A DNA stretch of 64,000 bases from Coprosoma sp963660615. GTDB lineage: Bacteria; Bacillota_I; Bacilli_A; RF39; UBA660. The DNA lies in contig CAVKYE010000001.1 of the NCBI GenBank assembly GCA_963660615.1, forward strand, positions 62,001 to 126,000, read 5' to 3'. The position numbers were made by a program, and so were the translations under genes. Positions within the stretch are counted from its first letter, which is position 1, and every line of letters starts with the position of its first letter. The notes under the pieces are model-generated. The model did no database searches, was not told the origin of the DNA, and was given only the letters and a program-made list of their open reading frames with translations. This document shows, piece after piece, positions 1 to 8,649 of this stretch.

Positions 1-201
1 TTTATGAACTATATTAATATCAATTCCTCCACGAGCAAATATTTCTCTTGCAGAAAGTTCTGGTAAATCATGTTTCATGACAATAGTCCATAACTTAAAT
101 AATGGATCGTATTCAATCTCTCTTTTATATTTAATACTTCTAACAAAAATAGAATTATTTAATTTATTAATTTCTTCATCAGTATATAAACGAACTTTCA
201 T
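1..201 (-). CDS. Helix-turn-helix protein, 3' end outside window
   Basis: The first 67 codons of a minus-strand gene that runs off the left edge. It begins MKVRLYTDEEI and contains YDPLFKLWTIVMKHD followed by LSAREIFARGG, which looks like the helix-turn-helix start of small DNA-binding proteins common in Bacillota mobile elements. An AGGAG motif nine bases before the ATG lies inside the last codons of the upstream gene, so translation of the two is probably coupled. Family assignment rests on pattern memory; the function is unknown. Confidence 0.55.
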   Translation of the reverse strand, partial: MKVRLYTDEEINKLNNSIFVRSIKYKREIEYDPLFKLWTIVMKHDLPELSAREIFARGGIDINIVHK

Positions 202-204
202 TAA

Positions 205-624
205 TTATAACTCCTGTTCTTTATCATAATTTTTTAAATACTTATTTATATTCTCATTAAAAATATCATCATCTAATATATCACTTGCTATGTCTTTAAT
301 ATCTTCAAAGTCTAATTCTATATTATTTTTTTTAGCCTTTTCATAAACCATTTTTTCTGTTTGTGTTAATAAGTATCCCCAATAAAAGACCATATTAAAA
401 TCAATGTCATCATTATTTTTTTCGACTACTAAATCAGCAACACATTCGCTTCTTTCAATAGCATCTTTAATATCATCTAAATTTTCTTTTATATATTTTT
501 TTGATTCTTCATCATATTCTTCTAAGTATGAATTTAAAGAAACAATGTAGTTAAAACTACTAGTTTTATCCATACCATAATTTATCATATCATTTGCAAT
601 TAATTTATTTATTGTTAATTTCAT
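205..624 (-). CDS. Hypothetical acidic ICE protein (139 aa)
   Basis: An acidic, helical, soluble protein with no motif I recognise. The open frame has an ATG at 630, but GGAGG at 633-637 is only two bases from it and eight bases from the ATG at 624, so 624 (MKLTINKL) is the better start. Its 5' end overlaps the 3' end of the ribbon-helix-helix gene by 20 bases, suggesting coupled translation in one operon. It may be a small accessory factor of the conjugation module, but nothing in the sequence proves that. Confidence 0.6.
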   Translation of the reverse strand: MKLTINKLIANDMINYGMDKTSSFNYIVSLNSYLEEYDEESKKYIKENLDDIKDAIERSECVADLVVEKNNDDIDFNMVFYWGYLLTQTEKMVYEKAKKNNIELDFEDIKDIASDILDDDIFNENINKYLKNYDKEQEL

Positions 625-772
625 TATCATAACCTCCTTGTTTAATCATTTCTAAATACCCCATTTCTAAAAGTTGTATCATCATTTTTGATGTATAAAC
701 TTTATAATGTTTAGCCATTAAATTTATTCTATTAAATAAATCTATTGGCAACCAAAAATCAAATCTTCTCAT
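605..772 (-). CDS. Small ribbon-helix-helix protein (55 aa)
   Basis: A short gene with a GGAGG ribosome binding site at 777-781. The protein begins MRRFDFWLP, a likely beta strand, followed by two predicted helices (IDLFNRINLMAKHYK and YTSKMMIQLLEMGYLEMI). This is the size and order of an Arc/MetJ/CopG ribbon-helix-helix DNA-binding domain. It lies directly downstream of the hairpin-rich intergenic region at 782-1022. RHH proteins are frequent relaxosome accessory factors or autorepressors, so it may bind that region. Fold inferred from sequence pattern only. Confidence 0.6.
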   Translation of the reverse strand: MRRFDFWLPIDLFNRINLMAKHYKVYTSKMMIQLLEMGYLEMIKQGGYDNEINNK

Positions 773-781
773 AAGACCTCC

Positions 782-1022
782 AATCTATAAATAGGATGAA
801 AACACCTTAAAATATGAGATATAGAAAAAAGCAGGATAAGAAACTTACACATTAACACTAAACATTTTCTTATTTCATAAGGGTTTAGTGTTGTGTAAGA
901 CTTATTTCGTACTTACGAAATTCATCCTACTTCATAGGTTCATCTAAAGGATGATATTAAATATTTTCTATATTCTTTAAGGTGTTTTTGTTTTGTGTTT
1001 TCATCCTAAAATTTTATTTTCT
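782..1022. promoter_or_regulatory. Hairpin-rich intergenic region, candidate oriT or control region
   Basis: A 240-base non-coding stretch between the M23 gene and the RHH gene. It holds a long hairpin: left arm 844-863 (CTTACACATTAACACTAAAC) and right arm 883-899 (GTTTAGTGTTGTGTAAG), matching except for three extra bases in the left arm, with a 19-base loop. A second perfect hairpin at 905-920 has arms TTTCGT and ACGAAA with a 4-base loop. An outer inverted pair has AAAACACCTTAAA near 799-811 and TTTAAGGTGTTTT near 976-988. The octamer AGGATGAA recurs at 793 and, inverted, at 921 and 1000. This density plus the adjacent RHH gene suggests an origin of transfer, but no nic site is proven. Confidence 0.45.
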
Positions 1023-1928
1023 TTAATTTTTATAGGATGGTAAGTTAGAATCTGGTAATCTAAAGTCTGGAGAATAATTAGAATTTTCATAAGTAAAATC
1101 TACTAAACTCATACCATCAATAACTTGTCCATCTAGTGAAACTTGATAATGTAAATGGTTACCAGTCGAATAACCAGTTGTACCAACTCCTGCAATTTGC
1201 TGTCCTTTAGTTACTTGCTGTCCCTCATTAACTTTTGAACTGTTAGGAAATAAATGTCCATACAAAACCGTATATTTTTTATCACCAACTTCACAACTAA
1301 GTTTAATAATATTTCCACCTTGCTTGTCGTTAGTATCTATTGAATTACTAGAGTACGGAAAAGAAACTTTTTCTATTGTTCCATCACAGGTTGAATAAAC
1401 TGGACTTTGAGCTGGAGATGCAATATCCCAAGCCTTATGAACATTTGCTTTACCATAAACAACTCTTTCTTCCATAAAAAAACTAGTTATAGTTGAACTA
1501 GCAAAATTTATTGGTGGAGCAAAGGGTTTGGCTTGTTCTTCATCGATTTGCCCACTAGTAGAAATATTATTGCTTTTACAAACATCTAAAATTTTATATT
1601 TTGATAATTCGCATACTTGACTAATTGGAATTAATTTTTTAGATTCTTTATCTAAATTATCATTATATATTTCATCAAAAGAAAGTGAATTGTCAGCAAG
1701 ATAGAAATATAAAATTCTTTCCAAAGATACATAACCACTTTTTGACTTAATAAACTTATTAGCAACTGTTCTATATTGTTCTGCATACTCACTATTATTT
1801 TCTATATAACCATCAGTAATATTAGCACCAAAGAAATCCATTATCATTAATACTGGTACTAATATAATTAAAAATAAAATTATAATACCAGTAGTAGAAG
1901 AAAGAAGAAGTTTAATTATTTTTTTCAT
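1023..1928 (-). CDS. Membrane-anchored M23 peptidase of the mating machinery
   Basis: 301 aa. One N-terminal membrane segment (about residues 11-31) is followed by an extracytoplasmic linker and a C-terminal M23/LytM zinc peptidase domain. Visible zinc and catalytic residues are H164-xxx-D168 (HKAWD), H225 in YGHLF and H258-x-H260 in GNHLHY. In Gram-positive conjugation systems such enzymes open the peptidoglycan locally for the channel, the VirB1 role. Its ATG shares one base with the stop of the upstream gene, so it belongs to the VirB4 operon. Domain assignment is secure; the conjugation role follows from context. Confidence 0.85.
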   Translation of the reverse strand: MKKIIKLLLSSTTGIIILFLIILVPVLMIMDFFGANITDGYIENNSEYAEQYRTVANKFIKSKSGYVSLERILYFYLADNSLSFDEIYNDNLDKESKKLIPISQVCELSKYKILDVCKSNNISTSGQIDEEQAKPFAPPINFASSTITSFFMEERVVYGKANVHKAWDIASPAQSPVYSTCDGTIEKVSFPYSSNSIDTNDKQGGNIIKLSCEVGDKKYTVLYGHLFPNSSKVNEGQQVTKGQQIAGVGTTGYSTGNHLHYQVSLDGQVIDGMSLVDFTYENSNYSPDFRLPDSNLPSYKN

Positions 1929-2689
1929 TATAAATCAACTTCTTTTATTTCTTCTTTTTCTAATACTTTTAAATGTTGGTTAAGTTTATTAATTAGATTA
2001 AATGCTTGTTTAGATAAATCAGCCATATTCTTATCAGACAAATCTTTTTCAGTAGCCATTATATTAATATCATTACTTAACCAATCAATCATATTACTTG
2101 TATCTTTACTTGTTAGTAAATTGTGTTTCATATCATTAAAAGCATCTTCATCATTTGAATAAATATCTTTATATTCGTAAGAATCAAAATCTCTAGCATA
2201 ATTCATTAATTCAACTGCTAGCTCATCTTCATAAGTATATGGTTTTGCTGGAGCATCTATATAATTTTTTTCTAGTAAATAATCTTCTAGTGAAACTAAA
2301 TTAATTTCTTTATTATTTTCAGCAATATACCATTTATCATTTTCATAAAGATATAAATAATCTTGATCCGAGTTTTTAAAATAGTCTATTAAATCATCTT
2401 TATCATTAAATACATTAAAATGTAAATCTTCACCACGATCACGATGATAAGCAACAGTAACATCATCTTGCCTTTCATCAAAAGTATGTGTTTTAGTGGT
2501 ATCTGGTAAAACATTTTCTCCTAAATAAGAAATATCTCCTAAACTCATTAAAAGTTTAATCTTCATTGGATCACTATAATGATAATAAAGTATGACACCA
2601 TTATATTCTGGATAACCATCACAATGACAATAAATAGATTTATAAGTATTATCATTTTGCTTTATTGCAATTCTTGATCTTGTACTCAA
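1928..2689 (-). CDS. Conserved mobile-element protein (253 aa), function unknown
   Basis: The start MSTRSRIAIKQ, then YKSIYCHCDGYPEYNG and later YHRDRGEDL, matches a family I know from phages and mobile elements as a conserved protein of unknown function with an N-terminal MSTRS..YCHxDGYP signature. The C-terminal half is acidic and helical. It sits between virB4 and the M23 gene, one base overlapping the latter. No membrane segment or catalytic motif can be named with confidence. Confidence 0.6.
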   Translation of the reverse strand: MSTRSRIAIKQNDNTYKSIYCHCDGYPEYNGVILYYHYSDPMKIKLLMSLGDISYLGENVLPDTTKTHTFDERQDDVTVAYHRDRGEDLHFNVFNDKDDLIDYFKNSDQDYLYLYENDKWYIAENNKEINLVSLEDYLLEKNYIDAPAKPYTYEDELAVELMNYARDFDSYEYKDIYSNDEDAFNDMKHNLLTSKDTSNMIDWLSNDINIMATEKDLSDKNMADLSKQAFNLINKLNQHLKVLEKEEIKEVDL

Positions 2690-2701
2690 TATATCAACCT
2701 C

Positions 2702-5062
2702 CTAACTTTCTCCCATCATTTCTCGTTCTAATTCGGTAGCACGAATCCAAACTCTAAGTCTATTTTTATTATCAACATTAAGTAAAAATTCTCCTCGTTT
2801 AGCTGACAATAAAAATGCTTTTTGCGTATCAGTTAATGGGTTATTTTTAAATAACTCTAGATATGCCAATAAATCATCTTCTTTTAACATACCAATCATA
2901 GTGTACTGACAATTATTAAAAATTGCAGTTGCGTGTCTTAACACACTAGCATTTCCAACAAAATCTTTAACACTTTGGGTACTCACTATTAGATTAGTAG
3001 AATACTTACGAACTCTTCTAGCAAGTTGCCCAAAGTTTTTTAATACCTCATTATTCTTTTCATCTATAAATAAGTGAAATTCATCAACCACAATACTAAT
3101 ATGTTTTTTCTTTTTACCTAATTTTTCATTTTGAATTTTATTAGCAACGATACTATTATTTAGGAAAGTAAGTAAATTTAATGTTTGCGTATTAATTAGT
3201 CTTTGATTTCCACTATATAATAATTCTTGTAAGTTAAAAGCAATTAAATCATTTGATAAATCAATATTTGTATGACCATCAAATAAGAAAGAATCAGTAC
3301 CAGTTAAAAATCTTGATACTAAAATTTCTAATTGGTCTATTAGTTTCTTTTTCTCATTGCTTTCTATTTGTTTTTTATAAACTGGTAAATATTCATATAG
3401 TTCACTAAATATTGGATAATCGCTTGGACTTAAACTTTGTAAAGTATTAATTGAAGTGTTTTTAAATATTCCTTTAGTGTTATATAAAGATTCCACTACT
3501 GACAAAAGCATAACTAATTCTTTTTCGGTAATATCTTCAAAAGCCGTTTTGAAAAAAGCCTCTAGAAAACCTAAATGTTTTGCTAAAGGACAATCCGTTT
3601 CTTTTGTTTCCTTATCTTCATCATCACTAGGAATATATCTTATTTGAAGTGGATTAATGATACCACCCTTTTTAGAGTAGAGATCAATATATTCACCACC
3701 ATTTGAAATAACTAGATTCTTATATTCGTTTTCTGCATCGAGAATGAAAATTTTTGTTCCTCGAGCATATTCGTTAATAATCATTTTCTTCATAGTAAAA
3801 CTTTTACCACCACCAGTTGATGATACAATAGCAATATTATGAGAAGTTCTTTGATTGTTAATTACAAAAGGATCAAAAAATATTGGAAGTGAAGTATGTA
3901 AATCAACTCCTAACATATAACCACTAGAATCATTAAAATATGTTTTAGTAAATGGAAAACCAGCACTTAAAGTTAGTGTTGGTAAATAAATAGAATAATC
4001 ATTTAAAGATGTTGTAGTTAAATCATAATTTTGCCAACATTCCATTTGTCTTAATTTAGGAATATCTAACTTTATTTGATATCTATCTACTAATCGTTTT
4101 AAATCTCTAAAAGCATTTTCTCTTTCTTTTTTAGTACCAGTAATTATCAAAGTTAAAGACACTTCTTTAATTTTTTCATCACCATTTTTAATTTCTACCA
4201 TTAACTGTTGAAAGTTTTCCTTTTGAGTATCAAGTTCAGTAGCGTCACTTAATTTCTTAGTTGTGTTTCTATCAGATAGTAAGAACTGGTATTGAGAATT
4301 AACCCAACGCACCAATTCATCTTGACTAATAGCATCTTTAATACTAATACAAGCCCTTACATCAGGAACATTAAATATTTCTTCAAAGAAAAGCTCATCT
4401 ACAAATGGTGGAATATTTTTAATAGTTACCATTTGAATATCTTTATCATCCATCTTAAGCATATTAGTTTTTTCTTGGAGAGAAAGTGGAGATATTAAGG
4501 ATGGTAAATCACTCCATATTAAATCATCCAATGCTTTTGAATTCATATATAAGTTAGTTAAAAACTTATATATTTCTAATCTATTATCAATAACTTCCAT
4601 ATTAATTCTAGGTGTTATATTAGAAATGATTTCTTCAATTTCATCTAATTGTTTTTCCAAAGTATTTAAGTCTTTAGTAATTACCACTAAGTAATAAACA
4701 CTAGAGATAGTGAAGTGATTTTCTTCTAATTCTTCAATTAATCTTTTACTTTCATCAAGTAATTTTTCCTTTTGTGAATCATCTTTGTAATAATCTATTA
4801 ATTCTTCTAAATTAATTTTATTATTATTTAGATTTATTTTTTGATCGAGTTTATAACATTTAAGATTTAAGTTTCTTATTTGATATAAACTTTTTAGTGC
4901 ATAAAAAAAATTATGTTTCTCTGATTTACTCGTTAATGACAAATCAATAGCCTTAACTTCAATCAAAGAAGCAACTTCACCAGTTTTCAATTCTATTAAA
5001 CCATCATCAGCAACAGACTTAACATTTGAAAAAGTTTGAGAGTTTTTAATTCTTCTTTTCAT
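2702..5062 (-). CDS. VirB4-like conjugation ATPase, 5' end uncertain
   Basis: 786 aa from the first in-frame ATG. Walker A STGGGKS at residues 415-421 and Walker B HISIVVDEF at about 654-662 mark the VirB4/TraE ATPase that powers channel assembly and DNA transfer at the inner face of the membrane. The start is odd. The ATG at 5062 has no ribosome binding site, and the frame stays open upstream to 5182, encoding coding-like sequence (GLFPENKKL, then lysine-rich) without an ATG, GTG or TTG. A GGAG at 5176-5179 points to translation beginning near 5167-5180 in an altered context. The gene next upstream looks inserted, so the original start may have been lost or shifted. Confidence 0.9.
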   Translation of the reverse strand: MKRRIKNSQTFSNVKSVADDGLIELKTGEVASLIEVKAIDLSLTSKSEKHNFFYALKSLYQIRNLNLKCYKLDQKINLNNNKINLEELIDYYKDDSQKEKLLDESKRLIEELEENHFTISSVYYLVVITKDLNTLEKQLDEIEEIISNITPRINMEVIDNRLEIYKFLTNLYMNSKALDDLIWSDLPSLISPLSLQEKTNMLKMDDKDIQMVTIKNIPPFVDELFFEEIFNVPDVRACISIKDAISQDELVRWVNSQYQFLLSDRNTTKKLSDATELDTQKENFQQLMVEIKNGDEKIKEVSLTLIITGTKKERENAFRDLKRLVDRYQIKLDIPKLRQMECWQNYDLTTTSLNDYSIYLPTLTLSAGFPFTKTYFNDSSGYMLGVDLHTSLPIFFDPFVINNQRTSHNIAIVSSTGGGKSFTMKKMIINEYARGTKIFILDAENEYKNLVISNGGEYIDLYSKKGGIINPLQIRYIPSDDEDKETKETDCPLAKHLGFLEAFFKTAFEDITEKELVMLLSVVESLYNTKGIFKNTSINTLQSLSPSDYPIFSELYEYLPVYKKQIESNEKKKLIDQLEILVSRFLTGTDSFLFDGHTNIDLSNDLIAFNLQELLYSGNQRLINTQTLNLLTFLNNSIVANKIQNEKLGKKKKHISIVVDEFHLFIDEKNNEVLKNFGQLARRVRKYSTNLIVSTQSVKDFVGNASVLRHATAIFNNCQYTMIGMLKEDDLLAYLELFKNNPLTDTQKAFLLSAKRGEFLLNVDNKNRLRVWIRATELEREMMGES

Positions 5063-5184
5063 TTGCTTTTTTATTACAAATTTTGGTTGTTGTTTTTCAA
5101 GTTTCTTTTTTTCTTTTTCTAAAACTTTATCTTTATTTAATTTTTTATTTTCAGGGAATAACCCGATATTATCATCTCCATTTC

Positions 5185-5205
5185 AAAAAAACATATTTCT
5201 ATGTT
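5185..5205 (-). terminator. Terminator after the inserted 175-aa gene
   Basis: On the minus strand AACATA, GAAA loop, TATGTT, then a run of T. The stem is short (six pairs) but correctly placed eleven bases past the stop of the 175-aa gene. It would cut transcription before virB4 unless the mating operon reads through it. Confidence 0.55.
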
Positions 5206-5215
5206 CTTTAAATAT

Positions 5216-5743
5216 TCATTTATTTGAAATTAAGTTCATACTAGAAACACTTATATTTTTATAAAAGTCTAATAATGATGAAGTAACTCCACAATAATTA
5301 ATTGAATCATCATTTTTTGTTAAATATAAATTAATATTCTTATAGACATCATTTAAAAGAACTATTTGCTTGTCAGTAAGCCACTCATTGAATTTGAAAT
5401 CAAGTTCATTTCTTAATATTATATTTATATGTTCATTCATTTGTAACAATAAATTTTTTATATCTGATTGTTGACAACTTGGCTTTTGCTTATTTGTTAA
5501 TATTTTCTCCAGTTTATTCATTAAAGTATCAATCAATTCATTTTTATTACAATTAATTGGTTTATCTATAAAGAATTGAATATAAATTTTAGTATCACTT
5601 AGCACTTTGTTCATTATCTCATTTTTTATAAATAAAAGCCTCTTTTTTTCTTTTTCTGATAAAAGCCACTCAACGAAAAAACCAGTTACTAAACCAGTTA
5701 CTATGCTAATAAATATATTAATTACTATATCCATATATTTCAT
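5216..5743 (-). CDS. Membrane-anchored cargo protein inserted in the mating operon (175 aa)
   Basis: One N-terminal membrane segment (about residues 5-25, VINIFISIVTGLVTGFFVEW) followed by a charged helical cytoplasmic domain. I do not recognise the family. The gene sits between the PrgI-like gene and virB4, which are normally adjacent. It has its own extended -10 promoter (5793-5801), its own ribosome binding site and its own terminator. This is the layout of a 'moron': an independent accessory gene dropped into a conserved operon. Exclusion, defence or host-interaction roles are all possible; none is shown by sequence. Confidence 0.65.
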   Translation of the reverse strand: MKYMDIVINIFISIVTGLVTGFFVEWLLSEKEKKRLLFIKNEIMNKVLSDTKIYIQFFIDKPINCNKNELIDTLMNKLEKILTNKQKPSCQQSDIKNLLLQMNEHINIILRNELDFKFNEWLTDKQIVLLNDVYKNINLYLTKNDDSINYCGVTSSLLDFYKNISVSSMNLISNK

Positions 5744-5792
5744 ATCTCCTTTTTTGAAATCACTTTAATTTGCAAAACAAATCTTTTAGTTT

Positions 5793-5801
5793 ATTATAAC
5801 A
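5793..5801 (-). promoter_or_regulatory. Extended -10 promoter for the 175-aa cargo gene
   Basis: Minus strand TGTTATAAT: a perfect TATAAT with the TGn extension. No good -35 box is seen at the usual distance, as expected for an extended -10 promoter. It lies about 50 bases before the cargo gene start and just inside the end of the PrgI-like gene. Confidence 0.5.
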
Positions 5802-5803
5802 TT

Positions 5804-6067
5804 TTATTTTAAATAAATATATTCTTTACACTTAAAAACATATTTAAAAAGTAAAATAACCACTTTATACATACGATTCTTTTTTGAAAGATTTATAGGA
5901 ATCAATAAAAATGCACATATTGATAAAAATACTAATGCTTGTAATTTAAAGTTAGTAAAAGCAAATAGTATTAAAAATATCATAAGCATAGGAAGTCCTA
6001 TATAAAGGTCTGTCATTTCTATATATTTTCCTAAAGTCTTTTTTATACTTTTTATTGTTATATACAT
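5804..6067 (-). CDS. PrgI/VirB3-like membrane protein
   Basis: 87 aa with two adjacent membrane segments (about residues 24-40 and 44-60) and a basic C-terminus. Size, topology and position between the VirB6-like gene and virB4 fit the PrgI/TcpE/VirB3 family of small channel proteins that recruit the VirB4 ATPase in Gram-positive type IV secretion. Seven bases separate it from the VirB6-like gene. Assignment is from topology and gene order, since such proteins diverge strongly. Confidence 0.7.
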   Translation of the reverse strand: MYITIKSIKKTLGKYIEMTDLYIGLPMLMIFLILFAFTNFKLQALVFLSICAFLLIPINLSKKNRMYKVVILLFKYVFKCKEYIYLK

Positions 6068-6074
6068 AAATTTA

Positions 6075-7451
6075 TCACTCCCTTGATCTGTATCTTCTTC
6101 GATACATGTTTCTTTGTGGCATAATAGAACTTATGGCTTCACCCATATTTTCACGACCATGCATTCTCATATTTTTACCGATATTTGATGGTGTTGAATT
6201 TTTAACTTTACCACCAAATTTTTCAATAGTATTTCCAATACCGTTTTGAATACCACTTTTAATTGGATTAGAGTTTGAACTATTATTACTTTTGATGTTA
6301 TTACCAAATTTTTGGATAGCTCCTCCAATAGAATTAACAAGTTTATTTCCTCCAGCCCTTCCTAGAGCAGAAGCACCAACACCTAATCCAAAAGAAGTAG
6401 CACCACTAAGAGCATTTCCACCAATATGAGTTGCAGTAGATAACGCATGACCATAACTCATTAAACTCATTAATTGTTCTCGACCAGAATTAGCACTAAC
6501 ATTTGAACCAATGAATCTATTAACAACTTGTGATCCTGTTAAAAGGAATGTACCACATCCAACAAACATTAATGATTTTAAAGCCATATCTTTAAAGTTG
6601 GAATCACTAAAGAAAGTTGTACTATTAATGGCTTGCATTACAATTACCGTTATACCAATAATCATCATAACTACTGCACCTTGTAACATTAAAGAAACTA
6701 ATTGTTCTATAACAGCAGATCTTCGTTGTTTGTTTCCGATAGAAGTAGCAAATACTATTGGACTTATTAAAAATAAAAACAAAAATTCTATTTGCCTACG
6801 GGCGAGCATCATACCACTAAAGAAAAGAGCATATAGAAAGAAACCACCTACAATAATAGCCATTATCCAGTTTACATTATATTTATAATCTTTTTCATCT
6901 GGTAATATCCATTTTTTAGAAGTTACATATTTATCATTAAACATTCTTTTCTTAGTAAAATTACTATTTTTGATATTAGCACTTATATCTTCTTTTTCAA
7001 ATTCATCACTTGCTTTATAACCATCTGAATAATCAACATACATGGTAAGCATAGCACTAGATAAAGTAGTACCACTATTTGAAAACATAGAAGAAGTATA
7101 GCCACTTAGTTTCATAGATAAAGTATTGGCTTGTGAGAATAAAAAAACACTCATTAACACAAGCACGCTACATTTAATAATTTCCATAACTATTTGATGA
7201 GTGGATAAGCCCTCATCTGGATCTAATATTTTCATTACAAATCGCCAAGCAATAAATAATGCTAATAATGTTATAGCAATAGCAATTATTCCAGAATGAA
7301 AATTAGAAAACATTGTATTATCTGAAACACTATCAACAATATCATATAAGTTTAGTTCTTTCATTATATTGAATAATGTATCTACTAGTTTATAGATAAA
7401 ATCAATTACAGCCCAACCTAATCTTCGTAATAAGTCTAAGGCACTTAACAT
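6075..7451 (-). CDS. VirB6/TrbL-like polytopic channel protein
   Basis: 458 aa with several membrane segments between about residues 50 and 320 (for example IIAIAITLLALFIAWRFVM and WIMAIIVGGFFLYALFFSGM), then a Gly/Ser/Asn-rich soluble tail ending in a basic RRRYRSRE. This is the classic TrbL/VirB6 layout of an inner-membrane channel component. It overlaps the upstream 116-aa gene by seven bases. The low-complexity tail resembles the variable C-terminus of TrbL proteins. Confidence 0.8.
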   Translation of the reverse strand: MLSALDLLRRLGWAVIDFIYKLVDTLFNIMKELNLYDIVDSVSDNTMFSNFHSGIIAIAITLLALFIAWRFVMKILDPDEGLSTHQIVMEIIKCSVLVLMSVFLFSQANTLSMKLSGYTSSMFSNSGTTLSSAMLTMYVDYSDGYKASDEFEKEDISANIKNSNFTKKRMFNDKYVTSKKWILPDEKDYKYNVNWIMAIIVGGFFLYALFFSGMMLARRQIEFLFLFLISPIVFATSIGNKQRRSAVIEQLVSLMLQGAVVMMIIGITVIVMQAINSTTFFSDSNFKDMALKSLMFVGCGTFLLTGSQVVNRFIGSNVSANSGREQLMSLMSYGHALSTATHIGGNALSGATSFGLGVGASALGRAGGNKLVNSIGGAIQKFGNNIKSNNSSNSNPIKSGIQNGIGNTIEKFGGKVKNSTPSNIGKNMRMHGRENMGEAISSIMPQRNMYRRRYRSRE

Positions 7452-7795
7452 ATTTCTAAGTCATCCTCTTTAGTTTTTTCATAACATTTTAAGGCTTTAT
7501 TTGCTAAGTTGGTAAGGTAGTCATAATCAATTTCATCAACACAAGTTTTTCCATCTTTTTCATACCAATAATATAATGAATCTACACTTGCACCCATAAC
7601 TAATCCGATACAATCTTCACCACAGACAATATCTTTAAATACTTCTTCAAATTCATAGTCCATATTACCGTTTAAATCAGCATATTCATAAAATGTATTT
7701 TCTAATTCTTCACAATAATCGTTAACTTTATCTTGTTTTTTACTATATTTTTTTTCAATATTAAGTATCTTATTATTTAATTCTTCAAAATTCAT
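7445..7795 (-). CDS. Hypothetical acidic soluble protein of the mating operon
   Basis: 116 aa, strongly acidic, helical at the N-terminus, with three cysteines near the centre and end. No membrane segment and no recognisable motif. It is embedded between the pilin-like and VirB6-like genes, so it is probably a small assembly or regulatory factor of the channel, but the family is unknown to me. Confidence 0.6.
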   Translation of the reverse strand: MNFEELNNKILNIEKKYSKKQDKVNDYCEELENTFYEYADLNGNMDYEFEEVFKDIVCGEDCIGLVMGASVDSLYYWYEKDGKTCVDEIDYDYLTNLANKALKCYEKTKEDDLEIC

Positions 7796-7805
7796 ATAAC
7801 ACCAC

Positions 7806-8117
7806 CTAGAATAGACTAATGATTAAGTTTACTAAAGATATGGCTAAAATGATTCCTACGATACCAAACATTGTTTGAATAATTCTTTGTTTAACATGGG
7901 CTTTTCTGTCAACATCAGCAACGGCATACATGATAAAACCAACTACTAATGAAACACCTGCTAGAGCAATACCAACTCTTAAACACCAATCAGTTAAAGT
8001 TTTAATGGCTTTTAATATTGTATCAATATTGTAATTACCACCATCTAATTTTGTTATTGCTAATGTACTTATAGTATTCCCTATATTGTATAGAGAACTT
8101 CCTATAAGTTTAAACAA
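7806..8117 (-). CDS. Pilin-like TrbC/VirB2-type membrane protein
   Basis: 103 aa with two hydrophobic segments (about residues 48-70 and 82-103) split by a short basic loop DVDRKAHVKQR. Small two-helix proteins in this operon position act as TrbC/VirB2-like pilin or channel subunits in Bacillota ICEs. It is the first gene of the mating operon, preceded by GGAGG-type Shine-Dalgarno sequence near 8162 and by a structured leader. Assignment is from topology and gene order. Confidence 0.65.
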   Translation of the reverse strand: MFKLIGSSLYNIGNTISTLAITKLDGGNYNIDTILKAIKTLTDWCLRVGIALAGVSLVVGFIMYAVADVDRKAHVKQRIIQTMFGIVGIILAISLVNLIISLF

Positions 8118-8280
8118 TAAACAACACCTCGAAATTTATATTTTTATTCATCTTATTATCATCCTCCTTAACAAAATAAGAAAAAGAGCAAAATAGTGAT
8201 ATAATAAGTTCGTTATCTATTTTTAATAACACTAGAGTTAGCCCTAACTAGCTCTTTTATTTTGCTCTAATTTCATTTGA
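8118..8280 (-). promoter_or_regulatory. Leader region of the mating operon with nested inverted repeats
   Basis: Between the SSB gene and the pilin-like gene. AGAGCAAAATA (8185-8195) and its exact inverse TATTTTGCTCT (8258-8268) are 62 bases apart and could pair in RNA. Inside them on the minus strand is a tight hairpin AGTTAG-GG-CTAACT near 8237-8250. There is no T run, so this looks more like a regulatory leader or operator than a plain terminator. The binding factor is unknown. Confidence 0.4.
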
Positions 8281-8628
8281 CTAAATTTCTATTTCATCAT
8301 TATTTTTTTCTTTGGATTTTGCTAAAAATGTAACTCTTTCAGCAATAACTTCTTGAATAGTTTGTTTTGAATTATCTTTATCAATAACTCTTGTTTGAAT
8401 ACGACCTTTAATACCAATTAAATCTCCTTGTTTACAATATTCACTTGTATTTTCAGCAATACCAGACCACATTGTACATTTAATAAAATCAGTATCATAT
8501 TCGCCATTTTCATTTTTATAACTTCTAGGTACGGCAACAGTTATATTACATACTTTTTTACCGTTCTCTAATTCAGTTACTTTTGGATCTTGGGTAATCC
8601 TACCAACCAATACTGTTTCATTCACCAT
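8281..8628 (-). CDS. Single-stranded DNA-binding protein (SSB)
   Basis: 115 aa from MVNETVLVGRI. The OB-fold signature of bacterial SSB is clear: VLVGRITQDPK, FIKCTMWSGIAE, KGDLIGIKGRI-like strand, and VIAERVTFL. The sequence AAAGGAGGTGG just before 8628 is the ribosome binding site and would be translated if the upstream ATG at 8646 were used, so 8628 is the start. The tail is acidic (NNDEIEI) but lacks the DDDIPF tip of chromosomal SSB. In an ICE it would coat transferred single-stranded DNA. Confidence 0.9.
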   Translation of the reverse strand: MVNETVLVGRITQDPKVTELENGKKVCNITVAVPRSYKNENGEYDTDFIKCTMWSGIAENTSEYCKQGDLIGIKGRIQTRVIDKDNSKQTIQEVIAERVTFLAKSKEKNNDEIEI

Positions 8629-8649
8629 TAAACCACCTCCTTTCAAGTA

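Noticed and set aside
6511..6888. Plus-strand open frame of 125 codons
   Set aside because: Lies fully opposite the VirB6-like gene, has no ribosome binding site, and its composition is the mirror of the real gene.
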